Assembly (NCBI GenBank): GCA_900557645.1
Contig: USSZ01000002.1
Location: forward strand, 1-45,123
Length of the DNA stretch: 45,123 nt
Direction: 5' to 3'
Source: an uncultured Eubacteriales bacterium
GTDB lineage: Bacteria; Bacillota; Clostridia; Christensenellales; UBA1242
Shown in pieces: positions 36,786 through 45,091 of this stretch; the stretch's first letter is position 1; each line of letters opens with the position of its first letter. The translations under genes were made by a program, and so were the position numbers. The notes beneath the pieces are model-generated. The model had not been told where the DNA came from, ran no database searches, and worked only from the letters and a program-made list of their open reading frames with translations.

Positions 36786-37670
36786 ATGAAAAAAATTATT
36801 ATATATTCGCCTTATGATTGTCTAGTTAAAACAAGAAATGAAGAAAATACTTTAGAAACAAACTGTAATTTAGAGATAGATAGAGATATAGAACAACCTA
36901 TATCAATCTATCCCATTGGGAAAAATTCAAAGTATTCTTTTAACATTGATATAACAGATAAAACATCAAAATTTTATAGTTTAATAGAAAAAGATGACAA
37001 AATACTAATTTTTCTTTTAGATGGTTTATTTGTAGAAAACGTAAATATTTATCATTTTTTCTATAAAAATAAGCCTAGTTCAATAGAAATATCTTCACAA
37101 AACATAATCTTTTCTACAGAAAACAACAAAAAAGTAATATCTCTTCCTTTTTTTGCACAAGGTTATTCCTGTGGACAATTTTCCCACATTCTATATGTTA
37201 AATTTTCAGATAAACAAAATGATAAGTTAATTGCCTATAATACATTATCAAATAAAGCAAAGATGTTTTCTGGTGAAAAAATTGAAATAGATAAAAATGG
37301 CTTCATTGTTAATAATGAAAAAACAAAAACTTGTCAATGTGTAAAATGTGAATATTACATTGATAACGAGGGATTAAAATTAAAGTCAAAGACAGTTTCA
37401 AAAGAAGAAAGAATTTTTCCACAAGAACTTATAACTTATCAGTTTATGGAATCAATTAAAAATAACGACTTTAAAAATGCTTTATCTTATCTATCTAATG
37501 ATTTAAAAAACAATGTTGATGAGGATTCTTTAAAAGGTTATTTTGGAGATATAAGTTATTTTTATCCTATTGATAAAAATACGAGTTTTGCAATTTCGGA
37601 CAATCAAAATATTTTATACGAATTTTCTATTATCAATAATAAAATAAATGAAATTAGTGATTTTAAATAA
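36786..37670 (+). CDS. Hypothetical protein
   Basis: 294 residues, beta-rich by pattern, no signal peptide. There is a Cys pair (CQCVKC near residue 182-187) and a helical segment (QFMESIKNNDFKNALSYLS) near 218-236, like a small repeat of the TPR kind. The ATG overlaps a four-codon mini frame (ATG GTT AAA TTA TGA at 36775-36789), which has AAAAGG just before it; the TGA overlaps the real ATG, so reinitiation is possible. Otherwise the ribosome site is poor. A terminator follows the stop. Family not recognised. Confidence 0.72.
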   Translation: MKKIIIYSPYDCLVKTRNEENTLETNCNLEIDRDIEQPISIYPIGKNSKYSFNIDITDKTSKFYSLIEKDDKILIFLLDGLFVENVNIYHFFYKNKPSSIEISSQNIIFSTENNKKVISLPFFAQGYSCGQFSHILYVKFSDKQNDKLIAYNTLSNKAKMFSGEKIEIDKNGFIVNNEKTKTCQCVKCEYYIDNEGLKLKSKTVSKEERIFPQELITYQFMESIKNNDFKNALSYLSNDLKNNVDEDSLKGYFGDISYFYPIDKNTSFAISDNQNILYEFSIINNKINEISDFK

Positions 37671-37700
37671 AACTTTATACTAAATTTTAACTATACAATA

Positions 37701-37735
37701 AAAAAATATATTGATTAAAACAATATATTTTTTTA
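37701..37735. terminator. Bidirectional terminator after the gene at 36786
   Basis: AAAAATATATTG and CAATATATTTTT pair around a seven-base loop, with A and T tracts on both sides. It also faces the convergent gene at 37763. Confidence 0.85.
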
Positions 37736-37762
37736 TTTTCAAACTCAGATTTTTTCCTATAG

Positions 37763-39565
37763 TCATCTATCAATATCATCACCTTGCAAATTTGTTAAGT
37801 AACTGTCTAAATGATTATTATCTGCAGATACAAAACTATTGCTTGCACCATTTTCAAAACTTTCTTTAGCGTGCTTTTCAGTTTGAGATATAATGTTATC
37901 TATAAAATCTTTATCAAAACTTTTACCTACAAAATCTTTATCTTTAATAGCCAAATTAATTATTCCTTTTTTAAATTTTTCTAAAGGTATAACTATGCTT
38001 TTTTCTCCATATTTTTCTACTATGTCAGGTCTATTAAATGACATTTTAAAAGAATTAATTTTGGTTGCCAATTTATATAAAACATTTGATTTTAAATATC
38101 CTTTAAAATCTTTTATATCAACTATCAGAGAATCTCTTCTATTTTTATAAAACTTTTGCGAATATCTCATATTTTTATAATAAAGCAAATCATTTACCGG
38201 AAACATACAATGAGAAAAATCATATGGTTTAGCAGAACTATTGGCATCAGCAGTTATATCACAAGCATAGTAACCTTGTATATTATACTCTTCGTCATTA
38301 ATATAAATTAAATTGTGAGTATGTTCTCCAATTCTTTGATTATCTTTAGAATAAAAACGACAACCAATAATATCACATTTTAGATTTTTATCATCTAATT
38401 TATCTATAATTGCTTTTAACAATGAAGAATATCCCGAACAAACAACCTTTTTATTATTTAACACTCCAACAATTACTCTTGATTCTTCAATATTTGAACT
38501 TCTGTTATATTTTATTTTTGATAGTTCTTTATGTAAATCCAGAACAATTTCAAAAGGAGATAATCCATTTTCCTTTAAATCATAAACTATTTTATCTATT
38601 ATTGCATTTGCTTGTATTACTTGTTTTAAAGTCCACCCCTTTTCAAAATCATCAAGACTTTCAAATTTATTTAATTCATTAAATTTTATAATATTATCTT
38701 TACCATAACTTTTAAGTAATTTTTCTAAACCTACAATCAAATCAAGTTCCTCAGCACTATACAAATAGTTTGCTTTATCCCTGTTATCTTGAATTTCCAT
38801 TAAACTATCAATTCCAATTTTTACAATTTTATTTTGCTTAAGAAGTTTCGTGCAAAGGTCTTTTAATAACTCAACATTTTCTTTGGTTATGTAATTTTTA
38901 TCCAAAGAAAATAAAACTATATTATCTCGTGCATTTTCTAATTTACAAATTTGATTTTCATAACTACTTACTAATGATTGTAAATTTGTAAATGTATTTT
39001 CTCCTTTTTCTAGCATATCATTCATATCTTTTAATGCAAAATACATTGACAATTCTTGATATATATTATAAAAAGTCTCGTCATCTAATGAAACATAAGA
39101 TATAGGATTTATTTTACTATTTTTATTCTTTTTCATATAAAAATCATACAACTGTTTTTTCTCATCTTCGTTAAAGTCATAACTATCCCTATCTATAATT
39201 TTTTGAATTTTATCTTCTTCAGACAACTCAAACTTTTTTAACTTTTCTTTATAATTAATTAAATCTCTTTTTAATTTAGATATTGAAGTGTTATATAAAT
39301 TTTGTATATTATTTATAGCACTACTAAAATAATCTTTTTCTTTTAACCGAAGAACATCAATAACATAAGATGAAGATTTAATATTTACTTTATTTTTATC
39401 TTCATAAGAATTATTTAATTTATTCTCAAATTTATAAGTTTTATCATTTAATAATAAATTATCATCAAAATAAGAAGAAGATTTAACGTTTAATTTATTT
39501 GTTTCTTCATTAGTTTTATTTAATTTATTTTCAAATAAAAAATTTTTATCGTTTTTATAATCCAT
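37763..39565 (-). CDS. Transglutaminase-like superfamily protein with N-terminal repeats
   Basis: 600 residues, no signal peptide. Residues 8-72 hold two copies of a roughly 35-residue repeat (FENKLN, then N-V/I-K-SSSY). Helical, Lys/Asp-rich sequence follows to about 340. A transglutaminase-like core has Cys in VVCSGYSSLLKAI (C376), His in GEHTHNL (H417) and Asp in ACDIT (D436), the classical Cys-His-Asp triad. Substrate unknown; such domains occur in proteases, peptidases and cross-linking enzymes. The last 160 residues are not recognised. The short-chain dehydrogenase gene follows on the same strand upstream by 26 bases, so co-transcription is likely. Confidence 0.78.
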   Translation of the reverse strand: MDYKNDKNFLFENKLNKTNEETNKLNVKSSSYFDDNLLLNDKTYKFENKLNNSYEDKNKVNIKSSSYVIDVLRLKEKDYFSSAINNIQNLYNTSISKLKRDLINYKEKLKKFELSEEDKIQKIIDRDSYDFNEDEKKQLYDFYMKKNKNSKINPISYVSLDDETFYNIYQELSMYFALKDMNDMLEKGENTFTNLQSLVSSYENQICKLENARDNIVLFSLDKNYITKENVELLKDLCTKLLKQNKIVKIGIDSLMEIQDNRDKANYLYSAEELDLIVGLEKLLKSYGKDNIIKFNELNKFESLDDFEKGWTLKQVIQANAIIDKIVYDLKENGLSPFEIVLDLHKELSKIKYNRSSNIEESRVIVGVLNNKKVVCSGYSSLLKAIIDKLDDKNLKCDIIGCRFYSKDNQRIGEHTHNLIYINDEEYNIQGYYACDITADANSSAKPYDFSHCMFPVNDLLYYKNMRYSQKFYKNRRDSLIVDIKDFKGYLKSNVLYKLATKINSFKMSFNRPDIVEKYGEKSIVIPLEKFKKGIINLAIKDKDFVGKSFDKDFIDNIISQTEKHAKESFENGASNSFVSADNNHLDSYLTNLQGDDIDR

Positions 39566-39591
39566 ATTCTCCTCCTTATTTTTTTATCAAA

Positions 39592-40380
39592 TTATTTATT
39601 TTTATATTTCTTATTCAATCTTTGTTGGTTTAGCCAAGTTTTCATAACAAGTTTTTTAGGTAATATATTCACCATACGAACTTGACTTCTTGCAATAAAG
39701 CCACAAATAGACAATTCTTTGCCTTTTTTAGCATCTTTTATCGCTTTTTTAACTACATTTTCTGGTTTATACATGGCAACATATTTTGAAACAACTTCTT
39801 CTTTTGCATCAGTTTTTGTTGCTCTGTCAAAAAATGCTGTTTTAGTCCAAAATGGACATACACATGTTACTTTTATTTTTTTATTTTTCAATTCAACATT
39901 CAAGGCACGTGAATAACTTATAACGAATGCTTTACTTGCTGCATAAGTTGCCATATAAGGAACTGGCTGAAATCCGGCTACAGATGCAATTTGAATAATC
40001 TTTCCTCCCTCATTCATAAAAGGTATGGTTATTTCTGTCATTTTTAAAAGTGCTTTACAATTCAAATCAATCATATTAGCAGATGTTTCTACAGGTATTT
40101 CATTATATCTTCCAAACTTGCCAAATCCAGAACAATTTATAAGCCATTTAACATTAATCTCTTCTTTCTTTAACATTTCTTTATAAACTGAAAAACTTTT
40201 TTCCTCTGTCAAATCTAATACTAAAGATCGAAATTTTGTTTTTATTATTTTTTCAACCTCTTTAAGTTTTTCTTCTTCAAGTCCTATACCCCAAATTTCA
40301 TCAAATTGTCCGTCTAGTTGACAAACAAACTCTCTTCCCATTCCTGATGATGCACCTGTTATAACTGCTATATTTTTCAT
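39592..40380 (-). CDS. Short-chain dehydrogenase/reductase
   Basis: 262 residues with an NAD(P)-binding GASSGMGREF loop (about 9-18), a catalytic YAASK (Tyr-x3-Lys), NCSGFGKFG and IIQIASVAG with the active-site Ser. Family length is normal. Substrate and cofactor preference are not evident, though the Gly-x3-Gly-x-Gly start favours classical SDRs. A basic tail (LNQQRLNKKYKNK) ends the protein. Located between the transglutaminase-like and ADP-ribosylglycohydrolase genes, all on the minus strand. Confidence 0.93.
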   Translation of the reverse strand: MKNIAVITGASSGMGREFVCQLDGQFDEIWGIGLEEEKLKEVEKIIKTKFRSLVLDLTEEKSFSVYKEMLKKEEINVKWLINCSGFGKFGRYNEIPVETSANMIDLNCKALLKMTEITIPFMNEGGKIIQIASVAGFQPVPYMATYAASKAFVISYSRALNVELKNKKIKVTCVCPFWTKTAFFDRATKTDAKEEVVSKYVAMYKPENVVKKAIKDAKKGKELSICGFIARSQVRMVNILPKKLVMKTWLNQQRLNKKYKNK

Positions 40381-40417
40381 TTTTACCTCTCTTCAAAATT
40401 AAACCATATAATCTTGC

Positions 40418-41191
40418 TTATAAAATTTCTTTAATATCCTCTAATAAATCTTTATCTAAAAATTCAAGAGCCTTTTCCCTAATTTTAAATGGAATTCCAT
40501 AGAATTGTTCAGCAATAGAACAAGAAATTGCAGATAATGTATCACTATCACCACCAATTGAAATAGTTGTTCGCAAACAGTCCTCAAAAGAATTTGAAAT
40601 CAAAAAGCAATAGATTGCAACGGGTATCGTTCCTTGACAAGTTACATCGAATTTATAATTTTTAATAAGTGTTTGATAATCATAATCTAATTGATAATAA
40701 TTTTTAGTTATATAATTCTTTATCTCACATTTACTAAATTTATTTTTTGCTAAATAATTTGCAACTGCAGTTGCTTCAGCACCTTTAATTCCTTCAATAT
40801 GATTGTGAGTTACCTTTGTTACTTTTTTAGATAAATCTTTTACCTCATCAATACTAGATGCAAAATCAATAACAGGACTAACTCTCATACCAGCACCATT
40901 GCCATAACTATTATAAGGTAACGAATTATCAGAATTTAACCATGTTTTAAACATAGAACCAAAACCACACTCTATGTATTTTTTTCCATAATATTTCATT
41001 TTCTCAATAACTTTGTTAGATAAATTTTCATAATTACCTTTACATTCTTTTAATGCTTTATAAACTGCAATTGTCATGACAGTATCATCAGTAAAATGAC
41101 ATTTATCATCAAACAACTGAAAATTTTTTGATTTTATATTATGAAATTCATATATAGAACCCACAATATCTCCTATTATCGCACCAATCAT
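40418..41191 (-). CDS. ADP-ribosylglycohydrolase family protein
   Basis: 257 residues. It starts IGAIIGDIVGSIYEF and has the metal-binding FTDDTVMT near residue 33 and GGDSDTLSA near 215, the two acidic motifs of the DraG/ARH family. Family members remove ADP-ribose from arginine or other groups and often depend on magnesium. No ADP-ribosyltransferase or nitrogenase is seen in the window, so the target is unknown. Probably part of the minus-strand run with the neighbouring SDR gene. Confidence 0.92.
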   Translation of the reverse strand: MIGAIIGDIVGSIYEFHNIKSKNFQLFDDKCHFTDDTVMTIAVYKALKECKGNYENLSNKVIEKMKYYGKKYIECGFGSMFKTWLNSDNSLPYNSYGNGAGMRVSPVIDFASSIDEVKDLSKKVTKVTHNHIEGIKGAEATAVANYLAKNKFSKCEIKNYITKNYYQLDYDYQTLIKNYKFDVTCQGTIPVAIYCFLISNSFEDCLRTTISIGGDSDTLSAISCSIAEQFYGIPFKIREKALEFLDKDLLEDIKEIL

Positions 41192-41254
41192 GCAAATCCC
41201 CCTTATTTCAAGAAAATTTTCATAGGAATATTAAATTATTTTAAAAATGTTAAA

Positions 41255-41623
41255 TTATTTTTCTGCTTTATCGTTATCATTGTTGTTAATTTCTTTATTC
41301 ATTTCAGTTGTTACAATTTGAACTTGATTCTTATCATCTGTAGAATTGTCTTTTAAAAGCATATCACCAATTCTTGTTACTACTGAACCAGCAACAATCA
41401 TTAAAATAAAAGGTATTGCTACAAACCACGCAATTAACGCCCGATCTGTATCAAATTTAAAAAACAATACTATAAATGAAATGAATGATGCTAAAAATCC
41501 GGCTAAGCCTAATGCAAGAGTTAATCCACCAGACAGAAGATAGATCTTTTTTATCTTTTTCTGCTTTTGTTCATTATTATTTTTTGTAATTTTATCATTA
41601 ATCCTTTTTATATACCCTTCCAT
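41255..41623 (-). CDS. Small membrane protein, hypothetical
   Basis: 122 residues from ATG 41623 with AGAGGA upstream; an in-frame start at 41650 lacks a site. Charged N-terminus (about 25 residues), two hydrophobic helices near 27-55 and 62-83, and a polar Asn/Asp/Lys tail. No family recognised. Confidence 0.72.
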   Translation of the reverse strand: MEGYIKRINDKITKNNNEQKQKKIKKIYLLSGGLTLALGLAGFLASFISFIVLFFKFDTDRALIAWFVAIPFILMIVAGSVVTRIGDMLLKDNSTDDKNQVQIVTTEMNKEINNNDNDKAEK

Positions 41624-41698
41624 ATAATCCTCTTTAATAAATAATATCATAAATATTAATATTTGTAAATAATAATATCAAACTCTAAATCAATATAA

Positions 41699-41726
41699 TT
41701 GACTTTTTTACTTATAATTTTATACA
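41699..41726 (+). promoter_or_regulatory. Promoter of the GNAT remnant
   Basis: TTGACT, 16 bases, TATACA. The predicted start near 41733 lies only about five bases before the first ATG (41738), so the transcript would have almost no leader. Confidence 0.55.
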
Positions 41727-41737
41727 ATTTATGATAT

Positions 41738-42186
41738 ATGAAAGATTTAATAATAAAAAAAGTAACAAACCAAACTGAAATTGAAGAATTACAAAAAATG
41801 GAATATAATGTTTCAATCTATTTTAAAAAGTATGCTAAAAACAAGGTATAAAAGATCATGAAATTGAAAATTATACCATGGAAAATACTAAAAAATATCT
41901 AAATAAACAATATCAAAAATTTATTGCCAAGATTAAAAACATTTGCATAGGAATGATAATTCTCAAAAAGAAAAAATCTACCTATTACAAACAAACTATT
42001 TATGAAATTATAGATTTATATGTAATAGAAGATTACAGACATAAAAATATCGGGAAAAGTCTTATCGCATTCGCAAAAAATAAATTTAATTGCAGACTTG
42101 AATTAAGTTGTTTTTACGATGCTCCAGCAAATAAATTTTACAAGCATTTAGGTGCAAAATTACTTGAATGTGTTTACACTATATGA
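41738..42186 (+). pseudogene. GNAT acetyltransferase interrupted by a frameshift
   Basis: The first frame from ATG 41738 reads MKDLIIKKVTNQTEIEELQK... and stops at TAA 41849-41851. The other frame is open across that point (KDHEIENYTMENTKKY) and continues to a good GNAT C-terminal half: DLYVIEDYRHKNIGKSL (acetyl-CoA loop RHKNIGK) and NKFYKHLGAKL. Together they give one normal GNAT of about 148 residues if a single base is adjusted near 41833-41846, in an A-rich run. It is either a decayed gene, or a sequencing or assembly error. A consensus-type promoter remains upstream. Confidence 0.8.
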
Positions 42187-42390
42187 AATAGACTTAAAAA
42201 AATAAAATTTCAACAATTTTATGTTTTTTAACCACTATCACAAATCAATAAAATAAGAGTCTTAATCCATAAAATAAGTTAGAGTTCTGATCAAATAAAT
42301 TAAATATTATTAAAAACTTAAAATTTATTAAACTTTGACTTGCAAAATATAATAAAATTTTATATAATAAAATATAAAAATAAAAAATAA

Positions 42391-42472
42391 GCGGATATGG
42401 TGGAATGGCAGACACGCTGGATTTAGGTTCCAGTCCGAAAGGGTGCAGGTTCAACTCCTGTTATCCGCACCA
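42391..42472 (+). tRNA. tRNA-Leu (TAG)
   Basis: An 82-base class II-like molecule with acceptor GCGGATA/TATCCGC, anticodon stem CTGGA/TCCAG and loop TTTAGGT (anticodon TAG), a longer variable arm (CCGAAAGGG), T-arm GCAGG TTCAACT CCTGT, and encoded CCA. A minus-strand frame covering it is not a gene. Confidence 0.95.
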
Positions 42473-42478
42473 AAAATA

Positions 42479-42530
42479 AAGCGACTTTGCTTATAATTGT
42501 GTTTTTTGCAAAGATCGCTCTTTTTTTTAT
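42479..42530 (+). terminator. Terminator of tRNA-Leu
   Basis: AGCGACTTTGC and GCAAAGATCGCT pair with one bulged base around a 17-base loop, followed by T8. Confidence 0.8.
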
Positions 42531-42536
42531 TATCAT

Positions 42537-42562
42537 AAGTCAAATCTATGCAAGAATGAAAC
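42537..42562 (-). repeat. Dispersed intergenic repeat, diverged copy 3
   Basis: On the minus strand GTTTCATTCTTGCA aligns with copy 1 (GTCTCACTCTTGCA), and TGACTT matches its end with a gap in the middle. About two thirds identical by eye. Confidence 0.5.
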
Positions 42563-42666
42563 TTGATTATAATATTTATAAAGTTTTTATCATAAATTCA
42601 ATTTTACGCTCTAATTTCAAACTAATTTACCAAAATTTAGTTTATATATATTAAGATATATTAAGC

Positions 42667-42696
42667 AATAAAAAAAAACAATCTTAGTAAGATTGT
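42667..42696 (-). terminator. Minus-strand hairpin terminator
   Basis: ACAATCTTA and TAAGATTGT pair around a single G; the minus strand then runs into T9. It is about 180 bases downstream of the stop at 42878. Confidence 0.7.
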
Positions 42697-42877
42697 ATTT
42701 TATAAAAGTATCATACTACAAAAGTTTTATTTATTATTATCTCTTGCATTTTTTATACCTACTTTCTTATATAACTATTTATACAATTATGAAAATGATA
42801 TATTAAATACAATTAAATTAAATCTGACTTTCATATTGATATAGTAATATTTAGTTATTTTTTTATAATTATATGTA

Positions 42878-43183
42878 TTAACATATACTATTTTCTTTTT
42901 CAAGCATTCTTCGTGCTTCTTGATATTTTTCTATAGTCTCTAACAAATATCTTTTTTTACCTCTGGCATCAAGATTCATAAGTTTATTTTCATCCATTAA
43001 TCTTTTTAAAGGATTACATATATCAATATCATTAGTCATCAATTCTTTTACTTTATTATAAAATCCTTCGTCATGATGATCTATAACTCTAACATTTGTA
43101 TTAGCATATGTAGATCTTAACTCCTTATTAATCATTCTGTTTTTTGCTTTCATTGCAAGTGTTTTTAAAATATCATTTTTCAT
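42878..43183 (-). CDS. Hypothetical protein
   Basis: 101 residues, Lys/Arg-rich, predicted helical, with no motif, signal or membrane segment. The ATG has AAAGGAGAA ten bases upstream, which supports a real gene. It stands in a sparse region between tRNA-Leu and rubrerythrin with long flanking non-coding stretches. Function unknown. Confidence 0.7.
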   Translation of the reverse strand: MKNDILKTLAMKAKNRMINKELRSTYANTNVRVIDHHDEGFYNKVKELMTNDIDICNPLKRLMDENKLMNLDARGKKRYLLETIEKYQEARRMLEKENSIC

Positions 43184-43631
43184 AATTCTTATTCTCCTTT
43201 TATTTTTTATACTTAATGATTCCTTTTTTCAAAAAGCACTTTCATTATATAATGTTTTATAAATATTTAAAAATGATTTTAACAAATATTTTATGAAATA
43301 CTGTCGAATTTTGTAATGTTATCACTAATCTATATTTTTCACTAAACTTTTTCTATATTAATAATCGAATTAAACAAAAATACCTTATAACAACTTTTAT
43401 TTTTATAGACAGAACAAATAATAATTACATTAAAAAGATTATTAACTTTGAATTAAATAATTTTAATACAAGTAAAAACATAAGCAAATCAAAGATTATT
43501 CTTTACAATATTTTAAAAATAAATAGTAAAGATTTATAATAAAAACTGAACAAAAATTATTACATATAAAAATCATAACAAAAAATACAGAACTTATATG
43601 TTCTGTATTTTATTATTCCTATATATTTAAA
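43184..43631. other. 448-base non-coding region
   Basis: Very A/T-rich with no gene. It contains the core TGTCGAA (43302-43308), identical to the 0A-box core but expected several times by chance, and the rubrerythrin terminator at its right end. Confidence 0.5.
43578..43612 (-). terminator. Terminator of rubrerythrin
   Basis: AAAATACAGAAC and GTTCTGTATTTT pair around TTATAT, with T-rich sequence after it on the minus strand. Confidence 0.85.
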
Positions 43632-44174
43632 TTAAAATTCTTCAACTAAGATTTCAAAATATGCTTCTGGATGATTGCATACTGGACATACTTTTGGTGG
43701 TTCATTACCAACATAAACATGACCACAATTTCTACATACCCAAATTTTCTTGTCTGTTTTCTTGAAAACCTTACCTTCTCTTACTAATTCTGCAAGTTTA
43801 TTATATCTTTCTTCGTGTCTTTTTTCAATTTCACCAACTGCAGCGAATTTATATGCTAAATCATCAAAGCCTTCTTCTTTTGCTTCTTTTGCCATTCTAG
43901 CATACATATCTGTCCATTCTCCATGTTCTCCTGCTGCTGCATCAATCAAATTCTCAACAGTTGTAGGGACATCTCCATTATGTAATGCTTTAAACCATAA
44001 TTTAGCGTGTTCTTTTTCATTATTAGCAGTTTCTTCAAAAATGCTAGCAATCTGCTCATATCCTTCTTTCTTTGCTTTAGATGCATAGAAAGTATATTTA
44101 TTTCTTGCTTGACTTTCTCCAGCGAATGCTTCCATTAAATTTTTCTCAGTTTTTGTTCCTTTTAATTCTTTCAT
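43632..44174 (-). CDS. rbr: Rubrerythrin
   Basis: 180 residues from ATG 44174, which has GGAGGT upstream; a frame extending to 44231 is only the upstream region. The diiron domain has AGESQARNKYTFYA, EKEHAKLW (ExxH) and EKRHEERYNKL (ExxH), and the C-terminal rubredoxin-like domain has WVCRNCGHVYVG and KVCPVCNHPEAYF. It reduces hydrogen peroxide in anaerobes. This is the canonical paralogue of the diverged protein at 11061. Monocistronic with its own terminator. Confidence 0.96.
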   Translation of the reverse strand: MKELKGTKTEKNLMEAFAGESQARNKYTFYASKAKKEGYEQIASIFEETANNEKEHAKLWFKALHNGDVPTTVENLIDAAAGEHGEWTDMYARMAKEAKEEGFDDLAYKFAAVGEIEKRHEERYNKLAELVREGKVFKKTDKKIWVCRNCGHVYVGNEPPKVCPVCNHPEAYFEILVEEF

Positions 44175-44336
44175 TTTTACCTCCACTAGTATTATATCAT
44201 AGTTTAATTCAAATACAAAGCCTTTTAACAAAATTAAAAATTGACAATTTCATTACTAACATTATATAAAATTATTCCTAGACATTCTCTTTATAAGTAT
44301 GTAAAATATTTTGCACTATTTAAAATTTTTCTAAAT

Positions 44337-44352
44337 TGTTTCATGTGAAACA
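44337..44352. other. parS-like partition site
   Basis: TGTTTCATGTGAAACA differs at one base from the bacterial parS consensus TGTTTCACGTGAAACA, and it retains the palindromic arms apart from the central pair. ParB (Spo0J) binds this in chromosome segregation. It lies in the intergenic region between rubrerythrin and the response regulator. One site only is seen in the window. Confidence 0.6.
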
Positions 44353-44384
44353 TTTTAATATAAAAGATCTTTCCCTGATAGAGA

Positions 44385-44410
44385 AAAGCGCCATAATATT
44401 ATGACGCTTT
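44385..44410 (-). terminator. Hairpin terminator of the response-regulator gene
   Basis: AAAGCGCCATAAT and ATTATGACGCTTT pair with one mismatch; on the minus strand this is a G-U wobble. The tail is only weakly T-rich. Confidence 0.65.
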
Positions 44411-44446
44411 ACCTGTCTAATATGAAACTTTTTTAATTTGAAATAA

Positions 44447-45091
44447 TTAATACAGTTTAACAATATTATTTCTGATAGCAAAAACAGCAGCTTGTGTACG
44501 ATCCGATACGTCTATCTTTCTGAAAATGTTGGAAATATGATTTTTAACAGTTCTTTCGCTTATATTCAAATTCACAGCAATTTCTTTATTAAACATACCG
44601 CCGGCAACCTGTGTCAAAATTTCAAGCTCTCTTTTTGTCAATGTCTGAAGCTTATCCTGGTCAACATCTCTATTGATTAACCTGGAATTTAAAGCAGGAA
44701 GTAAACTTGGTTGTATGTAAGACTCACCGGACATGATAACATTGATCGCCTGCTTCAATTCAGAAGAACCGGAGTCTTTCAAGATATAACCATTAGCGCC
44801 TATATCAACTGCTTTTACAAGATACTCCACTTCACTATGTACTGTCAAAATTAAAACCTTTAAAGGATCCTCTCTTCTTTTTAATTCCTCCAGCACTTCT
44901 ATACCATTCATCTCCGGCATATTAATATCAAGCAATAAAATATCCGGATGAATTTTTTCCAATTTCTGAAGACATTCTATTCCATCACTTGCTTCTTCGA
45001 TTACTTCAATACTACCATCAAACTCTAATAAATGTTTAATCCCTTCACGCATCAATGCATGATCATCTGTTAACATTACTTTAATACTCAT
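44447..45091 (-). CDS. LuxR/NarL-type response regulator (DegU-like)
   Basis: 214 residues. The receiver has the acidic pair D9-D10 (LTDDHALMREG), phosphoacceptor D55 (LLLDINMPEMNG), a Thr in LILTVHS and a Lys in YILKDSGS. The C-terminal LuxR helix-turn-helix is TKRELEILTQVAGGMFNKEIA and ERTVKNHISNIFRKI. The cognate histidine kinase is not in the window and may lie just beyond. A good GAGAGGA ribosome site precedes the ATG. It is richer in CCGG than the rest of the window, pointing to possible transfer or an assembly joint. Confidence 0.93.
   Translation of the reverse strand: MSIKVMLTDDHALMREGIKHLLEFDGSIEVIEEASDGIECLQKLEKIHPDILLLDINMPEMNGIEVLEELKRREDPLKVLILTVHSEVEYLVKAVDIGANGYILKDSGSSELKQAINVIMSGESYIQPSLLPALNSRLINRDVDQDKLQTLTKRELEILTQVAGGMFNKEIAVNLNISERTVKNHISNIFRKIDVSDRTQAAVFAIRNNIVKLY

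Larger units (their letters stand above)
42473..42877. other. 405-base non-coding region
   Basis: Holds the tRNA-Leu terminator, a diverged dispersed repeat copy and a minus-strand terminator that may serve the gene at 42878 after a 180-base untranslated tail. No convincing gene. Confidence 0.5.

Noticed and set aside
41820..41851. Programmed -1 frameshift in the GNAT gene
   Set aside because: No slippery heptamer of the A_AAA_AAG type is present and the zero frame ends in a stop a few codons on; decay or error is simpler.
42245..42454. Minus-strand frame of 69 codons
   Set aside because: It overlaps the tRNA-Leu gene and has no ribosome site.
43302..43308. TGTCGAA, a 0A-box core
   Set aside because: At this base composition about four such 7-mers are expected in the window on both strands, so a single match is not evidence.
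44368..44386. Sequence like half of a tet operator (CCCTGATAGAGA)
   Set aside because: The second arm is missing and no TetR-type gene is near; likely chance.
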